In this document: positions 31,954 to 41,900 of the stretch, piece after piece | Layout of the letters: each line of letters begins with the position of its first letter | Position numbering within the stretch: the first letter of the stretch is position 1 | DNA from: Candidatus Bathyarchaeota archaeon | GTDB lineage: Archaea; Thermoproteota; Bathyarchaeia; Bathyarchaeales; Bathycorpusculaceae | Direction of reading: 5' to 3' | DNA length: 45,321 nt | Assembly (NCBI GenBank): GCA_013388895.1 | Contig: JACAEK010000019.1 | Location: forward strand, 1-45,321 | The notes under the pieces: generated by a model | Database searches by the model: none | The model's input: the letters and a program-made list of their open reading frames with translations, nothing else | What the model was told of the DNA's origin: nothing | Translations under genes and position numbers: made by a program

Positions 31954-32805
31954 CTATTTTGTGAAACAGACGGCGGCATACCCCACAACACTTGAGTAGT
32001 CGCCAATAACATCTCCACTGGTCTTATAGCTTAATAATTTTGCCTCTTTCGCTCCTAGACTCTTGGCAGCACTGATCAAGGCAACTATGGGTCCGTATCC
32101 GCAGATACTAATGCGTTGCGACTCAACAGCAGAATAAAATCTGTCCTCATCCATTGCTTCCACAGCCTCGAGTGCTTGTCTGTCCTTTTTTGCTGCACTT
32201 TGCTGCGACTCATAGTGTGTCATGTCAGAGGAAGCAATAATAACAGCGTTTTTCTCAGCTAAAACTTTAGCCACCGCCTTTCCGACTTCTTTAGCTGAGG
32301 GCAAATCCTGCATTAGGAAGCAGATGGGTACGACTTTGAAGGTCGAGCCGTATAAATATTGGAGAAATGGAAGCTGCACCTCGATTGAATGTTCAAAACG
32401 GTGGGCAGAATCATCCACATCAATTATATGTGCTTCCTTTGTGATTTTGTTTGCTGTTCCGCTATCTATTTCCACATCGCCTAAAGGCGTCTGCCAAAAG
32501 CCCTCGTTTGTAACTGCCAAAGCACTACCATAGCCCGTATGGTTTGGACCAAAGATTACGACAATGTCTGGTTTGCCATCTACAGCAAGGCTATAATAGG
32601 CATGGGCGGCTACCGGTCCGGAAAACATGTATCCTGCATGTGGACAGACTAAACCAATAATATTCTTTAAGCTTGTCTTGGCAACTTTTGGAATTTTCCC
32701 CGGCCCAAGTTTGTGGAGAAAACATTCTTCTATTTGTTGTTTTAATGATTCGGCGTCTTTTTCGTAGAAGGCTCCTGCTTGGGTTGGACGCCGAACCTTC
32801 TTCAT
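31954..32805 (-). CDS. MEMO1-family protein (AmmeMemoRadiSam system protein B type)
   Basis: A 283-residue MEMO protein related to class II extradiol dioxygenases. MKKVRRPTQAGAFYEKD, VCPHAGYMFSGPVAAHAY, FGPNHTGYGSALAV, HRFEHSIEVQLPFLQYLYG and ASSDMTHYESQQSAA hold the conserved histidines and acids. I start at ATG 32803-32805, 4 bases after the S2 stop; the longer frame runs back into S2. The exact role in archaea is not settled, but this position next to mevalonate kinase is conserved in many genomes. Confidence 0.93.
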   Translation of the reverse strand: MKKVRRPTQAGAFYEKDAESLKQQIEECFLHKLGPGKIPKVAKTSLKNIIGLVCPHAGYMFSGPVAAHAYYSLAVDGKPDIVVIFGPNHTGYGSALAVTNEGFWQTPLGDVEIDSGTANKITKEAHIIDVDDSAHRFEHSIEVQLPFLQYLYGSTFKVVPICFLMQDLPSAKEVGKAVAKVLAEKNAVIIASSDMTHYESQQSAAKKDRQALEAVEAMDEDRFYSAVESQRISICGYGPIVALISAAKSLGAKEAKLLSYKTSGDVIGDYSSVVGYAAVCFTK

Positions 32806-32809
32806 TTCT

Positions 32810-33511
32810 TTAGGTCTCTCCCTCTTCTCTGGCGATTTTTGCTTCGAAATCATCGATTGCTGACGGTGGGTCTTTATCCGGTGGCAGTTCGCCTCTTTCT
32901 CGCAGTATTTGTCTCGCTAGAAGCCAATAGATAACTGCTAGGGCTCGTCTTCCTTTGTTGTTTGTTGGGATTACTAAGTCTACACCGAAGAATTCATTAT
33001 CTGTGCTACATAGAGCTATTACAGGTATACCAACAGAAGACGCCTCTTTGACCGCTTGAAAATCAGCACGCGGATCAGATACGATTAGCACTTCTGGCTC
33101 AATGCGATTCGGGTAAAGCGGATTTGACAAAAGTCCGGGAATGAAACGTCCAATCACTGATGTTGCCCCAGTTATCTCACAGAATTTCTTAGCTGGTTCT
33201 TGCGCGTAAAGCCTTGTTGCAGCTGCGGCTATTTTTGCTGGTTCGAATCTTGCGAGAAATTTTGCGGCTACTCTTATGCGGTCGTCTGTCTTTTTAACGT
33301 CGAGTACGAATAACCCGTCCGGTCTGACACGGTATATGAATTGCTGCATGTCGCCTGTCTTCATTCTTGTTCCAATGTGAATGCCCGCCGACAAGAGTGT
33401 ATCCCTAGGTAACAGGAGCTCTTCTTCGGCTGGAATGATCTCGGTTTCATCTTCGGTTTTTTTCTCTTCTTCTGCTGGTTCTTTAATTTCTTCATCAGAC
33501 AATGTTATCAC
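32810..33511 (-). CDS. rps2: 30S ribosomal protein S2
   Basis: An S2 of about 233 residues. After an acidic N-terminal extension ([18 protein letters not shown]), the core starts [30 protein letters not shown], then [55 protein letters not shown] and [29 protein letters not shown] prefer GTG 33509-33511 as the start, just after the enolase stop; an in-frame TTG at 33523 would overlap it. Confidence 0.95.
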   Translation of the reverse strand: MITLSDEEIKEPAEEEKKTEDETEIIPAEEELLLPRDTLLSAGIHIGTRMKTGDMQQFIYRVRPDGLFVLDVKKTDDRIRVAAKFLARFEPAKIAAAATRLYAQEPAKKFCEITGATSVIGRFIPGLLSNPLYPNRIEPEVLIVSDPRADFQAVKEASSVGIPVIALCSTDNEFFGVDLVIPTNNKGRRALAVIYWLLARQILRERGELPPDKDPPSAIDDFEAKIAREEGET

Positions 33512-33515
33512 TCTC

Positions 33516-34769
33516 TTAAACAATTTTTAATTCGGCCATTTTTGCGCGTTCTTCCAAGAACTGCTCGATCCTTATTAACTCGTTTATTTTGGCAATGCGT
33601 GCGCCTTCAACAATTCCCGTTTTTATTATTGGACATTTGAAGGCTATTGCTAAATGTGCTATGTGCCAATCGCATGTATCACCTGAACGATGCGACATTA
33701 CTGGTATGTAGTTGTTTCTTTTTGCTAGTTCAATTGTTTCCCAAGCATCTGTTAGGGTGCCAACTTGGTTTACTTTAATTATTAGAGCGTTGGCTGCGCC
33801 TATTTTTATGCCGTGATTCAACCTTTCAACATTTGTGGCAAAGAGGTCGTCACCAGTAATTAAACAGTTTTTAACTTTCTTGGTTAACTCTGCAAATCCT
33901 TCAAAGTCTTTTTCATGCAAGGGGTCTTCAACATAGACTGGATGATACTTTTTGATAAGCCCTAAAACAAAACCCATCTGTTCACTTGAATCCCGTTTCT
34001 TTCCTTCTTTATGATAGACATATGCTTCTTCTTTTTCACTCCACATGGTAGATGCTGCAATGTCAAGGCCGAAACCGCATTCAAAACCTAATTCGTTTCC
34101 AACTTCAGCACAGGTATTAGCTAAGATTTCTAGGGCATCCAAATTTCCAATATTTGCAATCCATGCACCTTCGTCACTTTTTCCACCGCCGAAAAGTTTA
34201 TCCTTCTTTTTCAAAAAGACGCCTATTCGTTGATGAATCAGGGCGTTAGCTTCAGCGGCTTCGAGGAAAGATTCAGCTCCGTAAGGAATGACCAAAAATT
34301 CTTGTATGTCTGGAGACTTTCCGAGGGCATGTTTTCCACCGCTTATGGCGTTTCCAAGCGGATATGGAAGTTCATGAGCAACCTGTCCTCCTAAAAATTG
34401 GAAGAGAAGCAAACCATAAGAGTTTGCGGCTGCTTCGGCATTTGCTAAAGAAATTGCGAAAGACGTGTTACCACCTATGACCTTAAAATCTTTTGAACCG
34501 TCAATCTCGTGTAATGTTCGGTCAATTTCTTCTTGGGAATCAGCGTTTAATCCGACTATTTCTGGAGCTATTAGCTCCTCAACCTTTTTTATTGCTTGAT
34601 CCACACCTCCTTGTGGATAATATGTTACTTCAGCTTTTCCACGGCTCTCTCCAGCTGGAGCGGAGGCTCTTCCAAAACCAGAATTTGTTGTAACATCAAT
34701 CTCTATAGTTTCTTGTCCTCGTATGTTGAAAACTTTGCGGGCGATTATGTCTTCAATCACAGCTGACAT
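33516..34769 (-). CDS. eno: enolase
   Basis: A 417-residue phosphopyruvate hydratase from ATG 34767-34769 ([26 protein letters not shown]), preceded by GGAGA. Motifs are [83 protein letters not shown] and [20 protein letters not shown]. It acts in glycolysis and gluconeogenesis. A gene between RpoN and S2 is normal in archaea. The usual small rpoK gene is not found in the 19 bases between RpoN and this start. Confidence 0.97.
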   Translation of the reverse strand: MSAVIEDIIARKVFNIRGQETIEIDVTTNSGFGRASAPAGESRGKAEVTYYPQGGVDQAIKKVEELIAPEIVGLNADSQEEIDRTLHEIDGSKDFKVIGGNTSFAISLANAEAAANSYGLLLFQFLGGQVAHELPYPLGNAISGGKHALGKSPDIQEFLVIPYGAESFLEAAEANALIHQRIGVFLKKKDKLFGGGKSDEGAWIANIGNLDALEILANTCAEVGNELGFECGFGLDIAASTMWSEKEEAYVYHKEGKKRDSSEQMGFVLGLIKKYHPVYVEDPLHEKDFEGFAELTKKVKNCLITGDDLFATNVERLNHGIKIGAANALIIKVNQVGTLTDAWETIELAKRNNYIPVMSHRSGDTCDWHIAHLAIAFKCPIIKTGIVEGARIAKINELIRIEQFLEERAKMAELKIV

Positions 34770-34788
34770 GTCTTTCTCCTTTTCACTT

Positions 34789-35028
34789 CTAGTAATAGTT
34801 TCTTGCTTCTTTTCTTTTTTCAGCCTCTTCGTAAAAACGTAACACTTCATCTATGATTTCCACGTGCGATAGTAACATGCGCCTGCAACAGTAACGTTTT
34901 ATTCCTAAGCTGTTCAATATTTCTGATGCTTTTTCTCCAGCTTTAACTCTTGTGGCAAATTCCTCCCATACGTCTCCAATCAATTTGCCACACGTGAAAC
35001 ATCTTACAGGTATAATCACACAATCCAC
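34789..35028 (-). CDS. rpoN: DNA-directed RNA polymerase subunit N (Rpb10 homologue)
   Basis: A 79-residue RpoN. The diagnostic CFTCGK near the N-terminus and [17 protein letters not shown] (CC pair) bind zinc. The annotated start gives [10 protein letters not shown]; the family usually begins MIIPVRC, so a GTG at the V could be the true start. It lies 3 bases after S9. The C-terminus is a little longer than average. Confidence 0.96.
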   Translation of the reverse strand: MDCVIIPVRCFTCGKLIGDVWEEFATRVKAGEKASEILNSLGIKRYCCRRMLLSHVEIIDEVLRFYEEAEKRKEARNYY

Positions 35029-35031
35029 TCC

Positions 35032-35442
35032 TTACCTGTAGCTTTTCTGGTCTTTAGCCCGTGCGCCTGGGCCTCCAGACTTTTTGGGCTCTTTTTTTCT
35101 GGAATCACCAACAATCATTGTTCTATCGAATTCAGCAAAAACTGTTCGCAAATGCCCGCTCTTTGTCCATTTTAACAAAGCATTGGCGACTGCCATTCTT
35201 GCCGCTTCAGCTTGTCCCATAAAGCCTCCTCCTGAAACTTTAATGTCTATGTCTAACTGTTTCCAGACTTCGTCTCCAGCTTGGAGAAGTGGCTCCATAA
35301 TCTTTTCACGGGCGATTTTGGGTTCGAAAACTTCTACACGAGTTCTATTTATGCGCACTTTTCCTACGCCAAGCTTGACAATGGCACGTGCGGTGGCTGT
35401 TTTTCTTTTGCCGCTAACAACTAAGACTTTTTTAGCTGGCAC
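35032..35442 (-). CDS. rps9: 30S ribosomal protein S9
   Basis: A 136-residue S9. VSGKRKTATARAIVKLGVGKVRINR opens it; KVSGGGFMGQAEAARMAVANALLKW is central; and the C-terminus DSRKKEPKKSGGPGARAKDQKSYR ends in the conserved basic tail that reaches the P site. L13 lies 38 bases upstream. Confidence 0.97.
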   Translation of the reverse strand: MPAKKVLVVSGKRKTATARAIVKLGVGKVRINRTRVEVFEPKIAREKIMEPLLQAGDEVWKQLDIDIKVSGGGFMGQAEAARMAVANALLKWTKSGHLRTVFAEFDRTMIVGDSRKKEPKKSGGPGARAKDQKSYR

Positions 35443-35480
35443 AACTATTCACTCCGGTTCCATCCTATTTCTTTGGCTAG

Positions 35481-35888
35481 TTAACCAACAGTGAAGTAGG
35501 GGCACTTTAACTTTTCAGCTCGTGCATTCACTAATGTTTCCATTTTGTGCTCTTTCACTTCTGCTGGTATGCCAATGAACACTTTAAGACGTTTGTAGGC
35601 TTGTTTGCCCTTTGGTTGTTTATACGGAAGCATGCCCCTCACTGTTCTCCTGACTATTCTGTCAGGTCTTCTATAGTGGAATGGGCCTTTCTCAGGATAG
35701 CCTACTTCCAAGAATTCTTTGGCTTCGGTAACTTTGCTTTTCTTTCGCCCAGAAATCACAGCTTTTTCAGCATTAACGATTATCATTTCTTCACCCTTTA
35801 GCAAACGTTTGGCAATTATGCTCGCCATTCTGCCAATAATGAGTCCTTCAGCATTTATTATGGTAGCTTGTTTGCTCATTATCTCCAT
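35481..35888 (-). CDS. rpl13: 50S ribosomal protein L13
   Basis: A 135-residue L13. ATIINAEGLIIGRMASIIAKRLLKGEEMIIVNAEKAVISG and HYRRPDRIVRRTVRGMLPYKQPKGKQAYKRLKVFIGIP match the archaeal family. ATG 35886-35888 and an ATG three codons later are both possible starts; GGTGA precedes the first. It is 4 bases downstream of L18e. Confidence 0.96.
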   Translation of the reverse strand: MEIMSKQATIINAEGLIIGRMASIIAKRLLKGEEMIIVNAEKAVISGRKKSKVTEAKEFLEVGYPEKGPFHYRRPDRIVRRTVRGMLPYKQPKGKQAYKRLKVFIGIPAEVKEHKMETLVNARAEKLKCPYFTVG

Positions 35889-35892
35889 TTTT

Positions 35893-36255
35893 TCACCCGA
35901 TTATTCTGACGTTTGAGCCTTTAGGATTTTTCTTGATGAGCTCAGAAAACGACAAGGTTTTGCCCTTGGCAGCCTTTATTTTTTTGTTTGCTTTTTCGGA
36001 GAAAGCGAACGCTGTTATGGTTATTGGATGGTTTATTTCGCCTGCACCTAACACCTTGCCTGGAACGACTACTACTTCCTTCTTTTGTGTATGCCTATTT
36101 ATGCGGCTGAGGTTCACAGCTAAACGTTTCCTTCTTGGTTTGGATAGATACTCAGCAATGTCTCGCCAAATTTCAGCCCTATTTTCCTTGCTTTGCTTTT
36201 TTAGAAAAAGGATAAGATCTGTAAGCTCTGGGTTCGTTGTTTTAGCTTTCTTCAA
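35893..36255 (-). CDS. rpl18e: 50S ribosomal protein L18e
   Basis: A 120-residue L18e (eL18, related to L15). NPELTDLILFLKKQSKENRAEIWRDIAEYLSKPRRKRLAVNLSRINRHTQ and VVVPGKVLGAGEINHPITITAFAFSEKA are characteristic. The start overlaps RpoD by 14 bases. Confidence 0.96.
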   Translation of the reverse strand: MKKAKTTNPELTDLILFLKKQSKENRAEIWRDIAEYLSKPRRKRLAVNLSRINRHTQKKEVVVVPGKVLGAGEINHPITITAFAFSEKANKKIKAAKGKTLSFSELIKKNPKGSNVRIIG

Positions 36256-37063
36256 TCTTCTTCACCTTGATTTGGCTTTCGAACTCCTTTAACTGTTTGT
36301 CCAGAATTTTAATGGCTTCTGAGAGTATCCGTTCTGGAGATAGTGCGCCAGACGATTCAAGACTGAATATGAACGTGTCTTTTTCCCAACTAACCTCTAT
36401 TGGTGGTGGATTCTGTGTGCAGGCTTCAACACAGTCCATGCAGAGGATACAAGCCATCAAGTTGCGAATTTCCACCTTGTTTTCTGTTTTGGCGTAAACA
36501 TTTCTTGGGCAGATGTCCACGCATTTTCCACATCCATCACAATTCTTGGAGATTTCTATTTTTGGCATGTACTTGTATGTGCACATCGAAACTGGTTGCC
36601 ATTTCGCGTGATTCTTGCCCTTTCCAAGCCTGACATACGCTTCAAGCCTTATTTTCTGTTCTTTCGCCAATTTGACTAATGGGATTTTGCCACTCACTGG
36701 AGCTATTTCCGGGTTTTCCGATTTTAATTCGTCTGAATAAACAGTTTTTGTTCCTTCTTTGGCTTCCACATCTAAAGTGAGTGTGACTCTGCAAAGGTTA
36801 CATCCAAATTCGCTTTTACATGGGCATTCTTCAGGCAAATTGTAACTATCCAAGTCTGTTTTGAGGGGGATGAGACCAAGCCTATGTGCTACAATTTCAT
36901 CTTGCAATATAGAAGAATTCTCAAGCATCACAATTTCATCTACAGCCATGCATGGGACTTCGGTCATTATTATCCGTCTCAAGGCGTTCACGTGGGGAAC
37001 GTTAGTTCCTCGAATTAGTAAACGCATGTTTTTTTCGTCTTTTTCAAGCACTTCAATTTCCAC
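36242..37063 (-). CDS. rpoD: DNA-directed RNA polymerase subunit D with two 4Fe-4S modules
   Basis: A 273-residue RpoD (Rpb3 homologue, RpoA-like assembly subunit). The N-terminus NVPHVNALRRIIMTEVPCMAVDEIVMLEN is the dimerisation domain. Residues about 80-92 carry CPCKSEFGCNLC, resembling the Rpb3 zinc loop. Residues about 175-220 are a ferredoxin-like insert with two complete CxxCxxCxxxC sets: CDGCGKCVDICP and CILCMDCVEACT. Thus two [4Fe-4S] clusters are predicted; many archaea keep one or none. The start is GTG 37061-37063. It precedes L18e in the conserved order. Confidence 0.97.
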   Translation of the reverse strand: MEIEVLEKDEKNMRLLIRGTNVPHVNALRRIIMTEVPCMAVDEIVMLENSSILQDEIVAHRLGLIPLKTDLDSYNLPEECPCKSEFGCNLCRVTLTLDVEAKEGTKTVYSDELKSENPEIAPVSGKIPLVKLAKEQKIRLEAYVRLGKGKNHAKWQPVSMCTYKYMPKIEISKNCDGCGKCVDICPRNVYAKTENKVEIRNLMACILCMDCVEACTQNPPPIEVSWEKDTFIFSLESSGALSPERILSEAIKILDKQLKEFESQIKVKKIEES

Positions 37064-37165
37064 TTAACATGACACTCCATAATAGGCGATGATAACTGTG
37101 CCGTTCAATAGAATACTAGTGGGTTATTTCAATTTTTCTGTTAACAAAAGAACAATACAAATCGG
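37064..37165 (-). other. gap between S11 and RpoD, AT-rich
   Basis: A 102-base gap interrupts the otherwise tight ribosomal cluster. I see no RNA gene or strong hairpin. It could contain an internal promoter for rpoD, but no clear TATA box stands out. Confidence 0.3.
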
Positions 37166-37570
37166 CTAGACTCTTCTTCCCCTTCTGCCGCCTGGCCTTC
37201 GTGTACCATCATGCGGGATTGGCGTAACTTCTTCGATGCGGCCTATTTGGAAGCCTGCTCTGGCTAAGGCTCTTATGGCTGCTTGGGCGCCCGGACCGGG
37301 GGTTCTTGGTCCTGAGCCTCCTGGCGCGCGTACTTTGATGTGTATGGCTGTTATTCCCTTGTCTTTTGCTATTTCTGATACTGATGTTGCTGAACGCATA
37401 GCTGCGTAAGGTGACGATTCCATTCTATCTGCCTTTACGAACATTCCGCCAGACGCTCTAGCTATGGTTTCTGCGCCTGAAATATCTGTCATATGAATTA
37501 GTGTGTTGTTGTAAGAACTGAAAATGTGAACAACTGCCCATTTTTCTGCTTTCTTACTTGAACTGCTCAT
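37166..37570 (-). CDS. rps11: 30S ribosomal protein S11
   Basis: A 134-residue S11. [40 protein letters not shown] and [59 protein letters not shown] are diagnostic. The start overlaps the S4 stop by 4 bases (ATGA). Confidence 0.98.
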   Translation of the reverse strand: MSSSSKKAEKWAVVHIFSSYNNTLIHMTDISGAETIARASGGMFVKADRMESSPYAAMRSATSVSEIAKDKGITAIHIKVRAPGGSGPRTPGPGAQAAIRALARAGFQIGRIEEVTPIPHDGTRRPGGRRGRRV

Positions 37571-38142
37571 TGTTCCTCCTCCATCGTCTTAGTTTGGCTT
37601 GGTTTAGATTCTGTTGTTGGTGTAACTGCGATGGTTTGGCGCAAGGGATGAGCTGGATTTGAAAAGGGACTTCTTGGAGCATAGGTTATCTGATTTTCTT
37701 CTTCCCGCGTGACAATGTAGCTTGGCACTGTAACTTTTCGGTTTTCTATAATTATGTGTCCGTGAGTTATGAGTTGACGCGTTTGATGGATGCTTGCAGC
37801 CAAGCCTTTACGAAAAACAATAGTCTGAAGTCTTCGCTCGAGAATATCCTCTACAGTCAAATCTAAAACGTCATCCAAAACTGCCGTTTCGTGAAGCACA
37901 CCCAGCTTCTTCAAACGTGCAAGAAGTTCTCTTTCCATTTTTTCCCTTTCTTCAGGTGATTTGCCTATAAGCGAACGGGCTATTCCCCTGAACTTTGATA
38001 GCATGGTTTCGTGGCGCCACAATTCATGTTTATTCCTTAAGCCGTATTGACCCAAAAATTTGAGTTCGTCTTTAAGGATGTCGGTCCGCCATGGAAAACG
38101 CGGCGTCGCGTACTTTTTTCTTTGTTTTTTAGGGTCGCCCAC
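37567..38142 (-). CDS. rps4: 30S ribosomal protein S4
   Basis: A 191-residue archaeal S4. [59 protein letters not shown] is the N-terminal part; [43 protein letters not shown] is the S4 RNA-binding domain. S4 binds 16S rRNA first in assembly. It follows S13 by 2 bases. Confidence 0.97.
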   Translation of the reverse strand: MGDPKKQRKKYATPRFPWRTDILKDELKFLGQYGLRNKHELWRHETMLSKFRGIARSLIGKSPEEREKMERELLARLKKLGVLHETAVLDDVLDLTVEDILERRLQTIVFRKGLAASIHQTRQLITHGHIIIENRKVTVPSYIVTREEENQITYAPRSPFSNPAHPLRQTIAVTPTTESKPSQTKTMEEEQ

Positions 38143-38144
38143 AA

Positions 38145-38624
38145 CTACCCACCTTCAGCAGGCGCCGTCGGTCTGACAAGTGCTTTCTTCTTGACTCCAA
38201 GTGCTTTTCCTGATCTGCCAGTTGTTTTGGTTCTTTGCCCCCGCACTTTTAATCCATAAGCATGGCGGTATCCACGCCACGATTTAATAACTTTCATTTG
38301 CTCAATGTCCGTCTTCGTTTTTAAAACAAGATCAGCGCTGATTAGGTGTTGATCTTTGCCAGTTTCCGAGTCTTTTCTTCTATTTAGAAGCCAGTTGGGA
38401 ATTCCATGCTTCAGAGGGTCTTCAATTATTTCTTCTATTTTTTCAATGTCTGCTTCTGTTAGAAATCCTGCTCTTGTATGCGGATCAATTCCTGCTTTCT
38501 TCAAAATGGCGTTTGCTAAGCCAAGGCTTATTCCTTTAATTTTTTTTAGCGCAAAGGGCGCTTTCAGAGTACCTTCTACATCCGCGTCTGTTATTCGAAG
38601 GATGTGGCGGAATTCTTGTGACAT
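38145..38624 (-). CDS. rps13: 30S ribosomal protein S13
   Basis: A 159-residue archaeal S13. HILRITDADVEGTLKAPFALKKIKGISLGLANAILKKAG, then IPNWLLNRRKDSETGKDQHLISADL and IKSWRGYRHAYGLKVRGQRTKTTGRSG are typical. It is the first gene of the long minus-strand operon that runs at least to the RNA polymerase genes. Confidence 0.97.
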   Translation of the reverse strand: MSQEFRHILRITDADVEGTLKAPFALKKIKGISLGLANAILKKAGIDPHTRAGFLTEADIEKIEEIIEDPLKHGIPNWLLNRRKDSETGKDQHLISADLVLKTKTDIEQMKVIKSWRGYRHAYGLKVRGQRTKTTGRSGKALGVKKKALVRPTAPAEGG

Positions 38625-38641
38625 TCATTGACATCCTATAG

Positions 38642-38682
38642 AGGTAGAGCTACCTACGAAAATAAACCAGACTTTATTTAAA
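38642..38682 (-). promoter_or_regulatory. promoter of the S13 operon with an inverted repeat at the start site
   Basis: On the minus strand a TTTAAATAAAG TATA box lies at 38672-38682, placing transcription start near 38651. Exactly there lies the near-palindrome AGGTAG-AG-CTACCT (38642-38655). It could form a hairpin at the mRNA 5' end or be an operator. Confidence 0.5.
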
Positions 38683-38966
38683 CCTTACTAGTCCCCTTCT
38701 TGCAAATGTATTTTCATCTTTTCACCCTTTTTTTGCTACACTTTTCTGAATCTCTACCGAACAGTTATTATAGCGCAATCAATGCCGCTGTTTTAACGTT
38801 AGTCTTTTATCAAATCCTGCGCAGAAGTGCAAGAAAACTTCTCCATGGGGATATTCCATACAACTCTCTTTCTTTTGAGTGTTCCCACACCATAGTGGAG
38901 TTCTGAGGATCCATAAACGAAAAAACTAAGTAGACGTATATACACCTATATCTTGGGAGAAGGGAG
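38683..38966. other. intergenic region upstream of the giant subtilase
   Basis: Between the S13 promoter and the subtilase ATG there is about 280 bases without a supported gene. TATA-like candidates for the subtilase are CCATAAACG near 38911 and GTATATACACC near 38937. A purine-rich GGGAGAAGGGAG (38955-38966) directly before the ATG serves as the ribosome-binding site, so the more distant TATA box gives the more sensible leader. Confidence 0.4.
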
Positions 38967-41900
38967 ATGCAAAAATCAGCTTTTTTATCTTTTATGCTTA
39001 TTACAACTCTGCTACTTAGTAGCATTTCAGCAGCAATAACATCTGTGACATATTCACAAAACAAGGCATTTCTAGAAACAGTGGAGGAGAATGTGCTTGA
39101 TAAAGGCTATGATCAAACACGGCAGATATCTGGCGGCAATGATATCTCTAATACAACATCTGATATATTCAGGAAAAACCCATGGATGCGCCTCAAATCT
39201 TCTGAGTGGAAGAAATTCGCCCAAGTTACAGGCAACTTAGCTGAGTTAGTTATAGGCATCAGCACATCTTCCGAAGCAGGTTATGTAGAGTTAGAGAACT
39301 TTATCCAAAATGGAAAAGGAAAGATTCTCAAAAAACTATACGCTGGAAATGATGTTGCGGCGTTCGTTGTTGGTTTACCTTTTGACTCAATTCCTCTTCT
39401 TGTGAATGTTCAAAGAACTACCCAATCTTTCAGATATGTTGAACCCAACAGGCTAGTTCAAGCAGATTTTGTTCCGAACGACCCTCAATGGTCTCAACAA
39501 TGGGGACCTAAAAAGATAGAAGCCGATTATGCTTGGAATGCAACAGTGGGTAGTTCATCGGTTTTAGTAGCTATAATTGACACAGGCATCGATTATATGC
39601 ATCCTGATTTGGCTTATAATTATGCGCCAGGCGGTTATGACTGGGTCAACTATGATGACGATCCAATGGATGACCATGGTCATGGAACTCACTGCGCCGG
39701 AATAGTTGCTGCCGTTATCAATAACGGCATAGGAATCACTGGGATCGCCCAAGTAAGCGTGATGGCTGAAAAGTGTCTTAATGATCAAGGCTTCGGCGAT
39801 GATGCAGATTGTGCTCAAGCGATAATCCATGCAGTAGATCAAAGTGCAAAAATATTAAGTTGCAGTTGGGGAGGCTCTTCAAGCTCGGTCATCCATGACG
39901 CCATAAAATATGCTTATAGTCATGGAGTAATTGTATTAGCGGCTGCAGGAAACACCGCTAATAGCTACGAACATTATCCGGCCGCTTTTGACGAGGTTGT
40001 AGCAGTTACGGCTACAGACAGTAATGATAGTCCAGCTGATTTCACAACATTCGGCGAGTGGGTTGAGGTTTCTGCTCCAGGTGTTGCCATACTCTCAACT
40101 ATTCCTGGCGGTGTGTACCTCTACGCAAGTGGAACCTCAATGTCATGTCCACATGTTGCAGGTGTTGCCGCTTTGATTCTGAGTAGATTTCCAGATTTGA
40201 CCATTAATCTACTAAGGCAAGCGATTCTATATGCTACTGATGATTTAGGTTGCCCGGGTTTTGACATCTATTACGGTTATGGCAGAATCAATGCAAGGAT
40301 AGCTGTTGAGGCATCCGTTTCTGAACACGATCTTGTCCTTTGGGAAATGCTTACGCCACCTTTTGTAGAACCTGGGAGTTCCGGTTTCATTAACGCGACC
40401 GTATATAACGCGGGATTGTCAGATGAAAGCGAAATACACGTACAACTGCTTGAGAATGGAACAATGGTTGACTCTGAAGTAATTTCGTTCCTACCCAAAG
40501 ATTCGTTTGCAAATGTTAGTTTAATTTGGAATCCGGAAACTGAAGGAGACCATAATCTCACAGCTTTTGTTGTTCCTGTTACTAACGAAACAAATTTAAG
40601 GTTCAACAGTCAGTGTGCGTGCGTTCAAGTCGGTTTTCCATTGAAGGTTGCCGTAGTGGACTCTGATGGTTGTTGGGACCAGCACACCATTAGTGAAGTT
40701 TGGGAAAGATTGAACAGAGACTGGCGCTATTTTGGCGACCAAATGATTCTCATTGACTATACTTCATTGGCTAAGCTTAACATCTCATACAATGATATAA
40801 GCGCCACAAAAGCCGATGTACTTTTCATTTCATGTGCTGAGGCTCGGGAGTATACTGACGAGGAAATTGATGCAATCACTCGATACGTCTATGAGGGGCA
40901 TGGCTTGATCGCAACAGCTGGAACTTTTTACTCTCCTTGGGTTCCTAATAACAATAAGCTTGCGCCCCTTCTTGGGTTAAATCAAAATCTGCATTGGAAC
41001 ATAACTGAACTTGATGTTATGGAGGTGCTTGACCTCGAACATCCATTATTCACTAACTTCCCAACAACATACAATCTCAGTGAGCTCGCGCTTGGTAGTA
41101 TTTCAGAAGATTACTGTTGGGATTCCAATGAATTATGGGAAGGACAATATGTAGCGTTGGGAAGTGAAGGTCTTTCTGCAATTGTGACGTACAGAGGATT
41201 GGTCTACATTTCTCCCTACCTGGAGTTCATAGGTTATTGGGAATGTCCAACTATATCTCCACTAAACCTTGATCATCTACAACTCTTTTACAACGCAATA
41301 ATATGGTCAAAGTTCCAGAAGCCAGAACATGAGTTAATTGCTTCTTTGAAAACAAGTAGCATAACAATAGTTGGTGAAGAAGCTCAGATCAACGCGGTTG
41401 TCTCCAATATAGGATTGAGTAACGAAACAAATGTAACGCTCAGAATAATCATCAACGGAAGCATCGCGTACAGCGAAGTAATACCGAACCTGTTCAACGG
41501 GTCCGCATATACACTTGCATATTCGTGGGTACCCGCAACATTAGGCGAGTACAATGTAACAGTGTTCATACAACCAAACCTTGGTGAAGACAACATACGA
41601 AACAATGTTGCGTCTATGAGGGTTAATGTTGAACCTCCAATAAGAGAAAAAAACATTCTCATAGTAGCTGATGATGATGGAGGTGCTAAAACGAGCCTGC
41701 AAGAATTCCAATACGCCCTTGATAATATCGGATGTAGCTACTATGTTTGGAGAGAAGAAACACTAGGCTCACCGCCCTTGGATTTCATTAGTCAATTTAA
41801 GCTGATAATCTGGACATGTGGCGAGGCAGCTGACATGCTTGACTGCGTATCCACAACTGATGCTTTAAGTCTAATTACCTATGCGAAGCAAGGTGGAACC

